From Bacteroidetes bacterium ADurb.Bin139 (GTDB lineage Bacteria > Bacteroidota > Bacteroidia > Bacteroidales > UBA932): 32,950 nucleotides of DNA. A model generated the notes under the pieces. The model saw nothing but the letters and a program-made list of their open reading frames with translations. It was not told the origin of the DNA and searched no databases. The stretch spans positions 1 through 32,950 of the forward strand of contig MWDM01000019.1 in assembly GCA_002070565.1 (NCBI GenBank), given 5' to 3'. The position numbers and the translations under genes were made by a program. Below are positions 7,039 to 17,500 of the stretch, one piece after another (within the stretch, counting starts at the first letter, position 1; every line of letters begins with the position of its first letter).

Positions 7039-7449
7039 TTACTTGCCGGCCGGCCCTTTATATTCCGATTTGCCAAAACCAAGGATTGGAAAAAATATGA
7101 ACGGGAGCAGCAACAACCCAATGGTGAAATCTACCCCTTTACCAAAACTTTTAGACAACAGGTTTATTCCCCATATTATAAAAATTAAATTTACAAACGG
7201 GATAAACAGAAGGATTACCCACCACCATGGTTTTCCAATGATCTTCAAACCTACCAGATAATCATAAACGGGTATGAGACAGGCCCACCCCGGTTTTCCG
7301 GCTTTGGTGAATACATACCAAATGGCAACGATCTGTATTACCGAAATGTACATGCACAAAACAATCCACATGATAAGAAACGGTAAAAAAACAAAATAAT
7401 TGCCCGATGTGAAATCACAAGATTCCAGATTTTCAAAAAGACTTTCCAT
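7039..7449 (-). CDS. DUF5684 family membrane protein
   Basis: A 136-residue protein with three or four membrane helices. The central conserved stretch matches DUF5684: KAGKPGWACLIPVYDYLV (about residues 49-66), then a KIIGKPWWW motif, and a LSKSFGKGVDFTIGLLLLPFIF segment near the C-terminus. Members are small membrane proteins of unknown function, sometimes joined to signal-peptidase-like domains, which are absent here. It lies 19 bases downstream of the epimerase gene and seven to thirteen bases upstream of the GNAT gene, so it is probably co-transcribed. The C-terminal tail is short and basic. No function is proposed. Confidence 0.85.
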   Translation of the reverse strand: MESLFENLESCDFTSGNYFVFLPFLIMWIVLCMYISVIQIVAIWYVFTKAGKPGWACLIPVYDYLVGLKIIGKPWWWVILLFIPFVNLIFIIWGINLLSKSFGKGVDFTIGLLLLPFIFFPILGFGKSEYKGPAGK

Positions 7450-7468
7450 AATTTGATTTGTTAAGTGA

Positions 7469-8455
7469 TTAATACTTTAATATGGTTTGGAAAGGCCCGG
7501 TCTTTAACGCGTCCCGCACCGCCTCTTCTGTGGTGAGAAAGGACATGTTAAACCGGGACAGGGCTTTCTGGTTTTTATAAAAATTATTGACACACAGGAT
7601 TTTCATATTGTTACTGCTAAGCGGGATTTCAACTCCCAGGCGCCTCAGCCCGTCACCAACAAGGCCAGCGGCCATAAGCAACGGGCGTGAAAGGGGGATC
7701 ATCAGGGGGCGTTTGCCGGTAAGCCGGGAAATGATCTGGAAAAACTCGCGGTACGAAAGATTTTCGTTGGCCATAAGGTAATTTTCTCCCGATTCGCCTT
7801 CTACCAGGGCATTGACAACACCCCGGGCCACATCGGTGGCGTGGACGAAATTTTTTCCTCCGGGGGGATAAAATACCACCTTCCTGTTAAGCACCATATT
7901 GATGATCCGGCCAGAGGACGGTTTGTAATCATACGGGCCAATCATGAATGTGGGGCTGATGGTTACAATATCCAAACCCTCCGATACGGCAGCATCTATA
8001 AGTTTTGCGGCTTTGATCTTACTTAGCGCATAGAGGCAGCGGGTAAACGGAGGCGCGGGAGGAGACTGTTCATCACCCGGATTTTCCCTTGATCCATAGC
8101 CACATGTATTGGCAGTACCTATACACACCATGCGTTTGATCCCCTCCTGCCGGCACAGTTTGAGGATGTTTTTTGTGCCTTCAAGGTTAACGGGATCGTA
8201 ATCCGAAATCCGCAAATGCTTTTGGGATGTGTCTGCCGCTGTGTGCACTATAAAGTCACATCCTTTGACTGCAGCCTGCAACGAAGAAACATCCCTGACA
8301 TCTCCGGTGACCAGTTCCAGCTGAGGATGGGAATAATCAATGAACCGTCTGCGGGATCGGACCAGTCCTTTGACGGCATACCCCCTGCCGAGCAATTCCA
8401 ACACAACATTGGTACCCAGAAGTCCGTTAGCGCCGGTGACCAGAACAGATTTCAT
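7469..8455 (-). CDS. NAD-dependent epimerase/dehydratase (extended SDR)
   Basis: A 328-residue extended short-chain dehydrogenase/reductase. The Rossmann NAD(P)-binding motif is TGANGLLG (residues 7-14). The TGDVRD loop, the VHTAADT region, and the catalytic YALSK (Tyr-x-x-x-Lys, about residues 142-146) are present, so the active site looks complete. Overall it resembles 3-beta-hydroxysteroid dehydrogenase/dihydroflavonol reductase-like proteins that act on alcohol/ketone pairs in lipid or sugar substrates; the substrate cannot be read. Its ATG at 8455 lies five bases after the stop of another SDR gene, implying a joint pathway of two oxidoreductases, with DUF5684 and GNAT genes behind. Confidence 0.9.
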   Translation of the reverse strand: MKSVLVTGANGLLGTNVVLELLGRGYAVKGLVRSRRRFIDYSHPQLELVTGDVRDVSSLQAAVKGCDFIVHTAADTSQKHLRISDYDPVNLEGTKNILKLCRQEGIKRMVCIGTANTCGYGSRENPGDEQSPPAPPFTRCLYALSKIKAAKLIDAAVSEGLDIVTISPTFMIGPYDYKPSSGRIINMVLNRKVVFYPPGGKNFVHATDVARGVVNALVEGESGENYLMANENLSYREFFQIISRLTGKRPLMIPLSRPLLMAAGLVGDGLRRLGVEIPLSSNNMKILCVNNFYKNQKALSRFNMSFLTTEEAVRDALKTGPFQTILKY

Positions 8456-8460
8456 GATGA

Positions 8461-9267
8461 TCAGATAACTACTAATTCCTTTTTTATGGCACGGCTCAAT
8501 AAGGGAAGGCGTATATATATGGGCACAAGCTTGAGAACAAGCCAGTTCAGTCCATTTGTAAAACTAAGCATGATCATGGTATCCCGTTTAAAAAGCTGTC
8601 GGATAGAAATTGCGGCTACTTTAGCCGTGGTCATTACCCCCCAGTGACTGAAGAAGCCCTGCTTTTCTATTCTCCGGGTAACTTCAGGATTGGTTTTCAT
8701 AGGGCCCGGATTTACTACGCTAACAAAAAGATTGGTTTTCTTGTATTCCTGGTACAGGCTCCTGGAAAAATAATGAACAAATATTTTTGAAGCAGGATAA
8801 ATAGTTTTGTATCCAATGGGTGAAAAGGCGGCCATGCTTGAAACATTCAGGATATAGGACTTCTTTTGCGCCAGCAGGTTAGGTATCAGCTGTCTGGTAA
8901 GAAGCGTGGTAGCCATGACGTTAAGTTGTATGATCCTGTCCAGGTAATCGGCAGGGGCCTCTTCAAACTTCATGCTTCCCCCGGTGCCGGCATTATTGAT
9001 AAGCAAAAAAACCGGAAACTGCCCGTTGATCCTCGTCCCCAGTTCAAGGACCTGGTCTTTTTTGGTCAGGTCGCACTCGAAACAATGTGACAACACATTG
9101 AATTGCTGATGAATATGAGAACATAGTTCGGGAAGTCCCTTGCCGGGAAGGTCTACCAGCAGGGTGTTCAGATTCCTGCCGGCCAGTTCCAATGCAAATG
9201 CTTTTCCAAGACCGTTTGCAGCCCCGGTTACTACACAATAACCGTTGGTTGGTACAGGATTCATCAT
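8461..9267 (-). CDS. Short-chain dehydrogenase/reductase (classical SDR)
   Basis: A 268-residue classical SDR. Motifs seen are TGAANGLG for cofactor binding (about residues 14-21), NNAG (about 94-97), the catalytic Ser in NVSSMAAF, and YPASK (Tyr-x-x-x-Lys) about 13 residues later, so the enzyme should be active. The C-terminal 40 residues are hydrophobic and basic, suggesting membrane association as in DltE/YqjQ-type SDRs acting on lipid-linked substrates. I chose the start at 9267 (two consecutive ATGs, 9267 and 9264); the longer frame upstream runs into the promoter. It is the first gene of the leftward group ending at the terminator 6379-6407, and is divergent from yjbQ. Confidence 0.9.
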   Translation of the reverse strand: MMNPVPTNGYCVVTGAANGLGKAFALELAGRNLNTLLVDLPGKGLPELCSHIHQQFNVLSHCFECDLTKKDQVLELGTRINGQFPVFLLINNAGTGGSMKFEEAPADYLDRIIQLNVMATTLLTRQLIPNLLAQKKSYILNVSSMAAFSPIGYKTIYPASKIFVHYFSRSLYQEYKKTNLFVSVVNPGPMKTNPEVTRRIEKQGFFSHWGVMTTAKVAAISIRQLFKRDTMIMLSFTNGLNWLVLKLVPIYIRLPLLSRAIKKELVVI

Positions 9268-9272
9268 CAGGC

Positions 9273-9304
9273 GAAATATACAAAAAAAGTAATCATGGAA
9301 CAAT
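9273..9304 (-). promoter_or_regulatory. Bacteroidota promoter of the SDR operon
   Basis: On the minus strand an ATTG (9304-9301) is followed after 20 bases by TATATTTC (9280-9273), one base off the TAnnTTTG -7 consensus. The spacing equals that of the IS promoter at 23362-23393. The first ATG starts five bases after the -7 box, so the transcript would have almost no leader. Confidence 0.5.
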
Positions 9305-9332
9305 CTTAACTCCTGAAGAAGCAGGAATTTTG

Positions 9333-9340
9333 TATCTTTA
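9333..9340 (+). promoter_or_regulatory. Probable -7 box of the yjbQ-recDCB-amrS operon
   Basis: TATCTTTA is one base from the TAnnTTTG consensus and lies 20 bases before the yjbQ start. No clear -33 box is visible, so this is a moderate call. Confidence 0.4.
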
Positions 9341-9360
9341 GCACACAGATAACCTAAAGA

Positions 9361-9777
9361 ATGAAAACATACAGAAACGAGTTTTATGTCGAGACGCCCA
9401 CCCGCAGGGCTTTTGTGAATATCACATCGCGGGTTCTTGAATGCCTGCAGGAAAGCGGGATTCAGGAAGGGCTGCTGCTGTGCAATTCCATGCACATCAC
9501 TTCAAGCGTTTTCATAAACGACGACGAATCGGGTCTTCATCACGATTTTGAAATGTGGCTGGAACGCCTGGCTCCCGAAATGCCTCATTCCCAGTATCGC
9601 CACAATGGTGTGGAAAACAATGCCGATGCACACCTCAAACGCCAGGTCATGGGCAGGGAGGTAATAATTGCCGTGACCGGCGGACGGCTTGATTTTGGGA
9701 CATGGGAGCAGATCTTTTATGGCGAATTTGACGGCAAACGCAAAAAACGAATCCTGGTCAAGATCATAGGCGAGTAA
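9361..9777 (+). CDS. yjbQ: YjbQ family protein (UPF0047, secondary thiamine-phosphate synthase type)
   Basis: A 138-residue protein of the YjbQ/UPF0047 family. Conserved features are the [14 protein letters not shown] strand (about residues 41-54), the [19 protein letters not shown] block holding the family His and Asp residues (about 80-98), and [18 protein letters not shown] followed by a basic stretch at the C-terminus. Family members show weak thiamine-phosphate synthase activity, but the real role is unsettled. It is normally a stand-alone housekeeping gene. Here it is the first gene of an operon: recD starts six bases after its stop. Length is usual for the family. Confidence 0.9.
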   Translation: MKTYRNEFYVETPTRRAFVNITSRVLECLQESGIQEGLLLCNSMHITSSVFINDDESGLHHDFEMWLERLAPEMPHSQYRHNGVENNADAHLKRQVMGREVIIAVTGGRLDFGTWEQIFYGEFDGKRKKRILVKIIGE

Positions 9778-9783
9778 GGGTTG

Positions 9784-11403
9784 ATGGATGTTTACCACAT
9801 CTTTGCCAGTTATTATGACCAACTTGAACCTGGTCTGGGTATTTTGGCCGGTGCTTTATTGAAAAGACTGGACGAGGGTCATTTGTGCCTGGATCTGAAA
9901 AGTCTGGACGAGGACTACCCGGAAGAAAAAATTCCCGACGCAATATTAGACGAGGGTCCGTATCTGTCACACGATCCTTCTGCCCTGACCCCCTTTATCT
10001 TATACCAGGGCAATCTTTATTTCCAAAGGTATTTTCTTTATGAAACACACATAGAAAATAAAATCAGGCAGCTCATAACCGAAGGGAACAAACTCCGGGA
10101 CCAAAGGATACAGCAGTTGAAGCCATTCCACCTTCTTATTGAAGAACTTTTCAGGGAAAACACCCATGCCTTCCAGCCTGCCCTGCTGGACAATTTCTGC
10201 ATCGTGACTGGAGGGCCCGGAACAGGAAAGACAACCATGGTAAGAGAGGTGCTTGGTGTGTTGTATGCGATTGACCCCGGTTTGAAGGTAGCCCTGGCGG
10301 CCCCCACCGGCAAAGCCGCTGCCAGGATCAATGAATCTATGACCCCTTTAAGGGAGAAAGTCCCCGGGCTTCCTCTGGCATCTACGATACACCGGCTTCT
10401 GGGCTCTGTCGCCGGGAGCGTATTTTTCAGGCATAACCAGGACAACCCCCTGATTCACGACATTACCATAGTGGATGAAGCCTCGATGATTGACGGGGCC
10501 CTGATGGCCAAGCTCCTGTCTGCCATAAGCCCCGGGAAAAGACTCATCCTGCTCGGGGATAAAGACCAGCTTGCTTCTGTAGAGGCGGGGAGTGTTTTTG
10601 GAGATCTTTGCAAAGCAGAAGGGAACGGATCTGTATTGGACGGCCATGTAATCCGGTTGAAAAAAAGCTGGCGGTTTGATCCCCAAAAAGGGATAGGGCT
10701 TTTCAGCCGCTCGGTGATGGAAGGCGATCCGGATTGCATAGTGCGTACCATGAATCATCCGGATAAGGCCCTGGCCATTGACACCACATATGACCACCGG
10801 CTCTTCAATGAGTTTGCCCTCATGTACCGGGATTATATCGAGGAACCGGATATTGCAAAAGCCCTGGAAAAAATTGGCCGCATACGCGTTTTATGTGCCA
10901 TTAGGGAAGGAGAACAGGGTGTTTATCAGACAAACCGGCGCATTGCCGGCTACCTGCGCTCTTTGGGCCTGCCCATCAACCCGGTCGCGGGTTTTTACCA
11001 CAACCAGCCGATCATGGTTACGGCCAACAATTATGCACTCAAGGTGTTTAACGGCGATGTGGGCATCATAAGGCGAGATCCGGATGATCCCGGCAGCAGG
11101 CTTTATGCCTGGTTTCCCGGCCCTGATGGCAGATTACTGCGCATTTTACCCGGGTACCTGACCCAATGGGAAACGGTTTTTGCCATGACCATAAACAAAA
11201 GCCAGGGCTCAGAATTTGACAATGTATTGGTTTTGTTGCCCGATAACAAGGAAGTGAGAATCCTTACCCGGGAATTGCTTTACACGGCTGTCACCAGGGC
11301 CAGGTCCCGGGTGCTGGTCCAGGCTCGGCAGGATGTGCTCCAAGAGACGGTGAGTAAAAGGATTTCCCGCGTCTCGGGGCTGGGAAACCGCTTAAAGGCA
11401 TAA
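9784..11403 (+). CDS. recD: Exodeoxyribonuclease V subunit alpha (RecD helicase)
   Basis: A 539-residue superfamily 1B 5'-3' helicase, the fast motor of the RecBCD enzyme that processes double-strand DNA ends. All helicase motifs are visible: Walker A GGPGTGKTT (residues 143-151), motif Ia APTGKAAARI, Walker B VDEASMID (about 229-236), motif III LLGDKDQLASVEAGSVFGDLC, motif V TINKSQGSEFDNVL and motif VI YTAVTRARSRV. The N-terminal 130 residues form the RecC-contacting region. It is slightly shorter than E. coli RecD (608). The ATG at 9784 was preferred to a TTG one codon earlier. The recC start is two bases after its stop. Confidence 0.95.
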   Translation: MDVYHIFASYYDQLEPGLGILAGALLKRLDEGHLCLDLKSLDEDYPEEKIPDAILDEGPYLSHDPSALTPFILYQGNLYFQRYFLYETHIENKIRQLITEGNKLRDQRIQQLKPFHLLIEELFRENTHAFQPALLDNFCIVTGGPGTGKTTMVREVLGVLYAIDPGLKVALAAPTGKAAARINESMTPLREKVPGLPLASTIHRLLGSVAGSVFFRHNQDNPLIHDITIVDEASMIDGALMAKLLSAISPGKRLILLGDKDQLASVEAGSVFGDLCKAEGNGSVLDGHVIRLKKSWRFDPQKGIGLFSRSVMEGDPDCIVRTMNHPDKALAIDTTYDHRLFNEFALMYRDYIEEPDIAKALEKIGRIRVLCAIREGEQGVYQTNRRIAGYLRSLGLPINPVAGFYHNQPIMVTANNYALKVFNGDVGIIRRDPDDPGSRLYAWFPGPDGRLLRILPGYLTQWETVFAMTINKSQGSEFDNVLVLLPDNKEVRILTRELLYTAVTRARSRVLVQARQDVLQETVSKRISRVSGLGNRLKA

Positions 11404-11405
11404 GT

Positions 11406-14400
11406 ATGGCTGCAGTGATATATGTATCTGACCAACTGGAAATCCTTTGCGCCAAACTGGCGCAAAACATAGCGTGTACTGAAGGTTTACCTGAAAGCGC
11501 AGAGCGTGTATTCCTGCCCGATATACTTATCACCCAGACTGCCGGTATGGAAAGCTGGCTGTCCACAGAGCTGGCCAGAAGGAACGGTGTATTTGCCAAT
11601 TTCCGTTTTCTGAAACAGGATCAGCTGCTGGAAGAAATTTATGCCACTCTTAGCGGGAAGAAGCGTTACACGGCCGGCATGCGGGCTGCCCTCTTTGAGC
11701 TTCTGGGCTCAGAATCTTTCACCGCGCGCTTTCCGGATATAGCCGCCTACTATTGCCCCCATAAACAAAACAGCCAGCTCAGGCGCATGCAGCTTGCCGG
11801 GAAAGTGGCCGATCTGTTTGACCAGTATCAGGTCTACCGTACAGACATGATGTCTGCATGGGAAGAAACCGCCCATGCCCCGGTCAATCTGCCGGAAAGG
11901 CTCCGGGAAAGCAGTCCCGCCGGATGCCGGGACACTGATCACGGGGTGTGGCAGCGGTGGTTGTGGAATTCCATGAGAAACAACAACCCCCGGTTCTGTT
12001 CAAAACATCAAATGCAGGCCTGGTTGCTTGAAAAGCTGGAGGACCGGCAATGCTGGCCTGCCGTACGTAGGGTGGTGCCGCGTCTCTCACTCTTTGGACT
12101 TTCCATTTTCACCACCTTCCACAACCAGGTTTTTGAAAAGCTGGCCCGCATAATTGATGTGGATTATTACCTGGTTTTCCCCTCGGAACAATTTTTAGTG
12201 AACAAACGCTTTTCCAACCCCCTGAGTGCTGCTTTGGGGATGAAATATGCCGAGATGGCAGCCCTTTTGCCACGCGAATGCCAGGTGGTGCCCCTGTGGG
12301 GACAGTACTCCGGGGATACGCTTTTGGGCAAATTCAAAAACACACTGCGCAGAGACCAGGTTCCGCTGGCGGGGATGTTAGAGGAAAGCGACCTGGGGGA
12401 TGGAACGCTGGTTATCAATGTGTGTTATACACCGGTACGTGAAGTGGAGGTATTTTACAATTACCTGGCAGGCCTTATGCAGGATGGTGCGAGCCTTAAG
12501 CCCCATGATGTGCTGGTACTGCTTCCCGATGTGGAAACCTATGCCCCTTATATAAAGGCGGTATTTGGCAATGCCCCGTATCACATTCCTTTCTTTATTG
12601 GAGGGGAATCTTTGGACCAGCAGGAATCAATAGCAGGTACCCTGCTTACCCTGATGGGCTTTGATGCACTGGACGGTTTTACGGCTGAAGAAGTGATAAG
12701 CCTACTGGAAATAAAGCGGATCGCGCAGAAATACGAAATTACGAACCTGCAGTATTTGCGCGATGCCATAGAGGCGCTCAATATCCGGTTTGGCCTGGAA
12801 AACAGGCTGGAGGACGACACCCGTTTTGTGAGCTGGCAATATGGTTTTGAAAAGATCATGATGGGATTCGCCATCTTGTCTACGCAACCCATTGCTTCTT
12901 CGCAGGGCAGCTATACTGTGTTTCCCTGGCCCGAGGCTGAAACATCCGGCGCCTATGACCTGTTGCGGCTGAAGTCTTTTCTGGACCATCTGAGCGCCTA
13001 CGCCCGGAAAAAAGAAGAAGTGCACACCTTTGGCCAGTGGAAGACCTTTCTCCTGGAAGAGGTGCTGGAACAGTCTGTTGCCTATTCCGGCCAGGACGAG
13101 ATGGAGCTTGATAACCTTTACCGCCGTATGGAAAACCTGGAACGCAGCTATGGAGAGACTCCCCTGTCCTTTGAACTGATACACCATCTGGTGGCCGATA
13201 GCCTGGTCACAGACACCCGTACAGGCATGTACCTGTCCGGGTGCGTTACTTTTATGCCCATCATACCGGGGCGCGGGATTCCAAAACGCGTGATTGCCCT
13301 GTTGGGTTTGAACGGGAATGTTTTTCCCCGCAAAGACACTACCCCGGGATTTGACCTGCTCCGGGAAGAACCCAGACTGGGTGACAGGAGTAAAAAAGAG
13401 AACGACAAGCTTGTTTTCCTGGAAAGCCTGGTCGCAGCCAGGGACTATTTGTACATTAGTTACATTGGAAGGGATGTAAAGGATAACAGGTTGCTGCCGC
13501 CATCCATTGTTCTGGACGAATTGACAGAAACACTGGAATCGCTTGCCCCGGAAGGATGTCGTGAAAAAATCCGTTGCGGGATCCTGCGTGTACATCCCCT
13601 GCACGGCTTCAGTTCCCGCTACGACGGGCAGGATCAACGCCTGTTTACCTATCTTTTGGCCAATGAACCCGAAAACCCTGAAAGCCCCGGGCCCCCGCAG
13701 CCCGCTATGGCCGGGAGTACAATCCCTGAAACGGTGCAACTGGAAAGTGTGGCTCTTTTCTTTACACATCCTCTGAAGTGGTATTACCAGAATATATTGG
13801 GTATCAGGTATGATGAACCCCGGCAATCCCTTCCCGAATGTGAGATCTTTGACCTGGATCATTTACAGCAGTGGCAATTGAAAAGGTTTCTGGTGCAGGC
13901 AGATCCTGTGGCAGAAGAGGAATTGATTGCAACCTGGACAGACCAGGCCATGAAAGAGGGCAATATGCCCCTGGCCCGTATCAAAGAACTGAAAGTCAAG
14001 GAAGCGCAGCAAGAGATAGAATCCCTGCAACAGGCCTGGCTGGAACTTACAGGGAACAAGACGGGGGTCATTTGGCCGGTAGAAACAGCTGCCGGGGGAT
14101 TTACGATTACCGGAGCTGTAAATAACATCTATTCAGGTGTTTACTGTGATTTTTCAACTTCAAGAGACAACCTCAAAGGCCAGGTCAAAACCAGGATAAG
14201 ACACCTGGCTTTGTGTGCCGGCGGTTTTTCCGGCCCCGCTGTTTTACTTGACCTGCAGGGCAAACAATACCAGTTACACGCTATGGGAAAAGAACAGGCC
14301 GGCAGGCAGCTTTCCCGGCTGATGGAATTATTCCGGCTGGGTTGTGAAAAGCGGCTCCCTTTTACCCTTAAAACCGCAGGTATGTATTCATCCAAAGAGG

Positions 14401-14591
14401 GGCCCCATGCATGGATGAAAAAAGCGATGCGTCAGATCAAAATAGAAGCAGAAGGCTCCTACCAGTCAGAGGCAGATCCTTACGTTGCCCTTGCCTGGAA
14501 AGAAGGGTTATTTGATACGGACAGGCATGATTTCATGCAGCAGATCATCAAAGAATTCTCTGAATTAATTCTCGTACCATGGCAGACATGA
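11406..14591 (+). CDS. recC: Exodeoxyribonuclease V subunit gamma (RecC)
   Basis: A 1061-residue RecC, the scaffold subunit of RecBCD that splits the DNA duplex and in E. coli reads Chi. The N-terminal block (LPDILITQTAGMESWLSTELARR cut down here to about residues 36-58) and the GVFANFRF motif mark the inactivated helicase fold. The segment VTFMPIIPGRGIPKRVIALLGLNGNVFPR (its core at about 620-640) is the other strongly conserved RecC region, and the C-terminal third is the dead nuclease-like fold. Length is near the E. coli 1122. It starts two bases after recD and its stop overlaps the start of recB, so the three subunits are translated together. Whether it recognises a Chi-like sequence cannot be told. 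Confidence 0.93.
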   Translation: MAAVIYVSDQLEILCAKLAQNIACTEGLPESAERVFLPDILITQTAGMESWLSTELARRNGVFANFRFLKQDQLLEEIYATLSGKKRYTAGMRAALFELLGSESFTARFPDIAAYYCPHKQNSQLRRMQLAGKVADLFDQYQVYRTDMMSAWEETAHAPVNLPERLRESSPAGCRDTDHGVWQRWLWNSMRNNNPRFCSKHQMQAWLLEKLEDRQCWPAVRRVVPRLSLFGLSIFTTFHNQVFEKLARIIDVDYYLVFPSEQFLVNKRFSNPLSAALGMKYAEMAALLPRECQVVPLWGQYSGDTLLGKFKNTLRRDQVPLAGMLEESDLGDGTLVINVCYTPVREVEVFYNYLAGLMQDGASLKPHDVLVLLPDVETYAPYIKAVFGNAPYHIPFFIGGESLDQQESIAGTLLTLMGFDALDGFTAEEVISLLEIKRIAQKYEITNLQYLRDAIEALNIRFGLENRLEDDTRFVSWQYGFEKIMMGFAILSTQPIASSQGSYTVFPWPEAETSGAYDLLRLKSFLDHLSAYARKKEEVHTFGQWKTFLLEEVLEQSVAYSGQDEMELDNLYRRMENLERSYGETPLSFELIHHLVADSLVTDTRTGMYLSGCVTFMPIIPGRGIPKRVIALLGLNGNVFPRKDTTPGFDLLREEPRLGDRSKKENDKLVFLESLVAARDYLYISYIGRDVKDNRLLPPSIVLDELTETLESLAPEGCREKIRCGILRVHPLHGFSSRYDGQDQRLFTYLLANEPENPESPGPPQPAMAGSTIPETVQLESVALFFTHPLKWYYQNILGIRYDEPRQSLPECEIFDLDHLQQWQLKRFLVQADPVAEEELIATWTDQAMKEGNMPLARIKELKVKEAQQEIESLQQAWLELTGNKTGVIWPVETAAGGFTITGAVNNIYSGVYCDFSTSRDNLKGQVKTRIRHLALCAGGFSGPAVLLDLQGKQYQLHAMGKEQAGRQLSRLMELFRLGCEKRLPFTLKTAGMYSSKEGPHAWMKKAMRQIKIEAEGSYQSEADPYVALAWKEGLFDTDRHDFMQQIIKEFSELILVPWQT

Positions 14592-17500
14592 AGCCATTCA
14601 ATGTGCTCAGGGTGCCCCTGAATGGCAGCAACCTGATTGAAGCCAGTGCAGGCACCGGTAAAACATATTCGATTGCCGTACTTGTACTTAGGATGATTAT
14701 TGAAAAAAGCCTCACAATAAGTCAAATACTAATTGTCACCTTTACTAATGCTGCTGTGGCAGAGCTGGAAGTGCGCATCCGTTTTTTTGTAAGACAGGCA
14801 TACAACTATACGCGTCACAGGGGAGACCATATTGACCAAAACATAAAAACCATAGTGGACAGGGCAATGCTAAGCAGCGGGTTGGACAGGGAAACGGTCC
14901 CGGAAAGCCTGGCTAAAGCAGTAAGGGACCTGGACGATACACAGATCATGACCATACATGGTTTTTGCCAGCAGACACTGCAGGAATTTGCTTTCGAAAC
15001 AGAACAGGCCTTTGATGTGGAAGTTCTTACAGACCAGACCCTGTTGAATAAGCACATCTGCAACCGGTTCTGGAGGGAGGAAATATCGGTCCTTGATCCT
15101 GAGCTCCTGGAATTGTTATTCTACAAAAAAGTTAAGTTCCCATTCACAAAAGATACATTGACCGGATTTGTAAATCAGGTGCTATCGGGCAGGACACTCA
15201 GGACCACCCCCGGTCAGGAGGCATTTGAAGATACAGTATTGGAAAAAGCCCGGCAATGCCTGGATAAAACAAAGGAAGCCTACCGTTTGTTTTATCAAAT
15301 GGTTGAATCGCAATTTCCCCTGATTAAAAGAGAGCCCCCGTCAGGCACATATGCCCGTGATCTGGTGGAACAATCATCAACAGTCCCGGATTTTATCTGG
15401 AAATTTGAAAAAAAGTGGGGGGCAAATTACTTGGTTTCCAGCTTTCCCCGGATCGCTCAATTGTATGAATCCTTTATAGAACAGCAGCAGGGACTGATCT
15501 CCATGCGGACTTGCCTGGTTGAACGGTTGCTGCTCAAATTGCAGGAGGTGGCTCTGGAGCGCATGAACCAGGCTAAGGAACGAAAAAACGTAGTGGGTTT
15601 TGATGATCTGATAAACAGCCTGTGGAAGGCGGTGAAAAAGGAAAATGTCTGCCGGTTGCTGCGGGAAAAATACGCCGCTGTTTTCATAGATGAGTTTCAG
15701 GACACGGACAAAGCACAATATGAGATTTTCCATGATATTTTTTCTGCCCCGGCAGTACAGCAGGTCCATGATCACGTTGTTTTTTACATAGGCGATCCCA
15801 AACAATCCATCTTCGGCTGGCGAAAAGCCGATCTGAGCACCTACAAGAGGGCCCGCGAACAGGTAGAAAGCGTTTATACCATGAACAGTAATTACAGGTC
15901 TACTCCACGGCTGATTCATGCACTAAACCGGTTTTTTCCCCTGGAAAATGCTTTTCTGGACCCTGAAATCCGGTATTATCCTGTAGACGCGGGAACAGAT
16001 CGCCCTGAAATGACAGCACATGGCAAAAGGGTGGCTCCCTTATGTATTGTTCAGTATGAAAACCAGGAAACACTAATGGATATGGTGTGCAATAAGATCG
16101 TAGGGCTGCTTTCCTGCAAAGAGCACCTTATACCTTGCGGGGCAGGGAATTGGCGGCAGATCAGGCCATCTGACATAGGGATTATAGTCAGGATGAACAA
16201 GCAGGCTAAAAAAATCAGAAATGAGCTGGCACGCAGGAATGTCCCGGCCGTTACCCTTGACGATACCCGGGTATTGTCTTCGCCGCAGGCCCTGCAGATC
16301 TATTACGTATTACTGGCCATCCGCCAGCCCGGGAGGGTGAGCCTGGCGAAGGCCCTGCTCAATCCGTATTTTGGTTTTGACACACAGGGCGTGATAAGGA
16401 TGGATGAAGAAACAGAGCTGGAAAGATTCCGCGAGCTACATCAAATATGGGGCGAATGGGGAATATACAATGCCTTGTCTTCCTTTTTAAGAATATACCG
16501 GGTGCGATACCATTGCACCCTGGAAGGCAACCTGCAGGGACAGAGGGCTATTACCAATTACCTGCATATCATGGAGTTGTTGCATAAAACAGAAACCCGC
16601 AGCTCTCTTTCTGCAGATGAGCTTATTTCTTGGCTCTCCAGGGAGATAACAGCAGACAACCCGGTGGAAGATGAATATCAGCAACGCATTGAAAGTGATG
16701 AAAACGCGGTGCAGGTAACCACCATTCACAAAGCCAAGGGTCTGTCCTATGGGATCGTTTTTGCTCCTTACCTGAACATGAACTGGACAGAGCATGAATT
16801 TCTGGACTTTCAGCTTCCCCCTCCCCAGGAAGCGTATGTGGTAGCCATCAACAAGACAGAAGAATTTGTGGAAATGGCTAAAAATCAGGCTGAGCGGGAA
16901 AACAGGCGATTAATCTATGTGACACTCACGCGGGCCGTATACAAATGTTTTGTGTATACAAGGAACAAAGCCTCCTCACTTAAACCTTTCCTTGACGCAC
17001 TTCCGGCAGATATTACCGATTTAATAGAGTCTGACGGCCAAACAGATGACAAAGCCCCAAAAACCTGGGCAGGTGGTCAGGATTATAGTGCTGTGAAACA
17101 GCTGGTCAGCCGTAATCCCCGCGATGTGCCACCCATGAAGGGGGCCTGGGGTGTTCACAGTTTCAGTTCACTGGTAAGCGAAACGCCCTATGTCCCTGTG
17201 CAGGTGACAACTTCTGCGCGAGGGCAGCAGGGGGCAGCTTCCGGAGGGCAGGATATTTATGACCGTCAAGAGAAGCGCACGAATCTACCCGCTGGAAGTC
17301 CCCCTGGTAGTGCAGAAGCACAGACCGCCTATGATGCGTTCATATTTGACCGGCTGCCCCGGGGAGCCAAAACAGGTGTTTTCATACACCAGCTGTTTCA
17401 GCAGCTGATCTTTGATGATCCCGGCAGCTGGGCAGAAGCCGTTGACAGGGCAGTGAAGGCTTTTCCGCATTGCTGCCAGGAGCAGGATAAGGAACATTTA

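Noticed and set aside
12702..13862. 386-codon open frame on the minus strand inside recC
   Set aside because: It is fully antisense to a well-supported gene and shows no family similarity; long shadow frames are expected at this composition.
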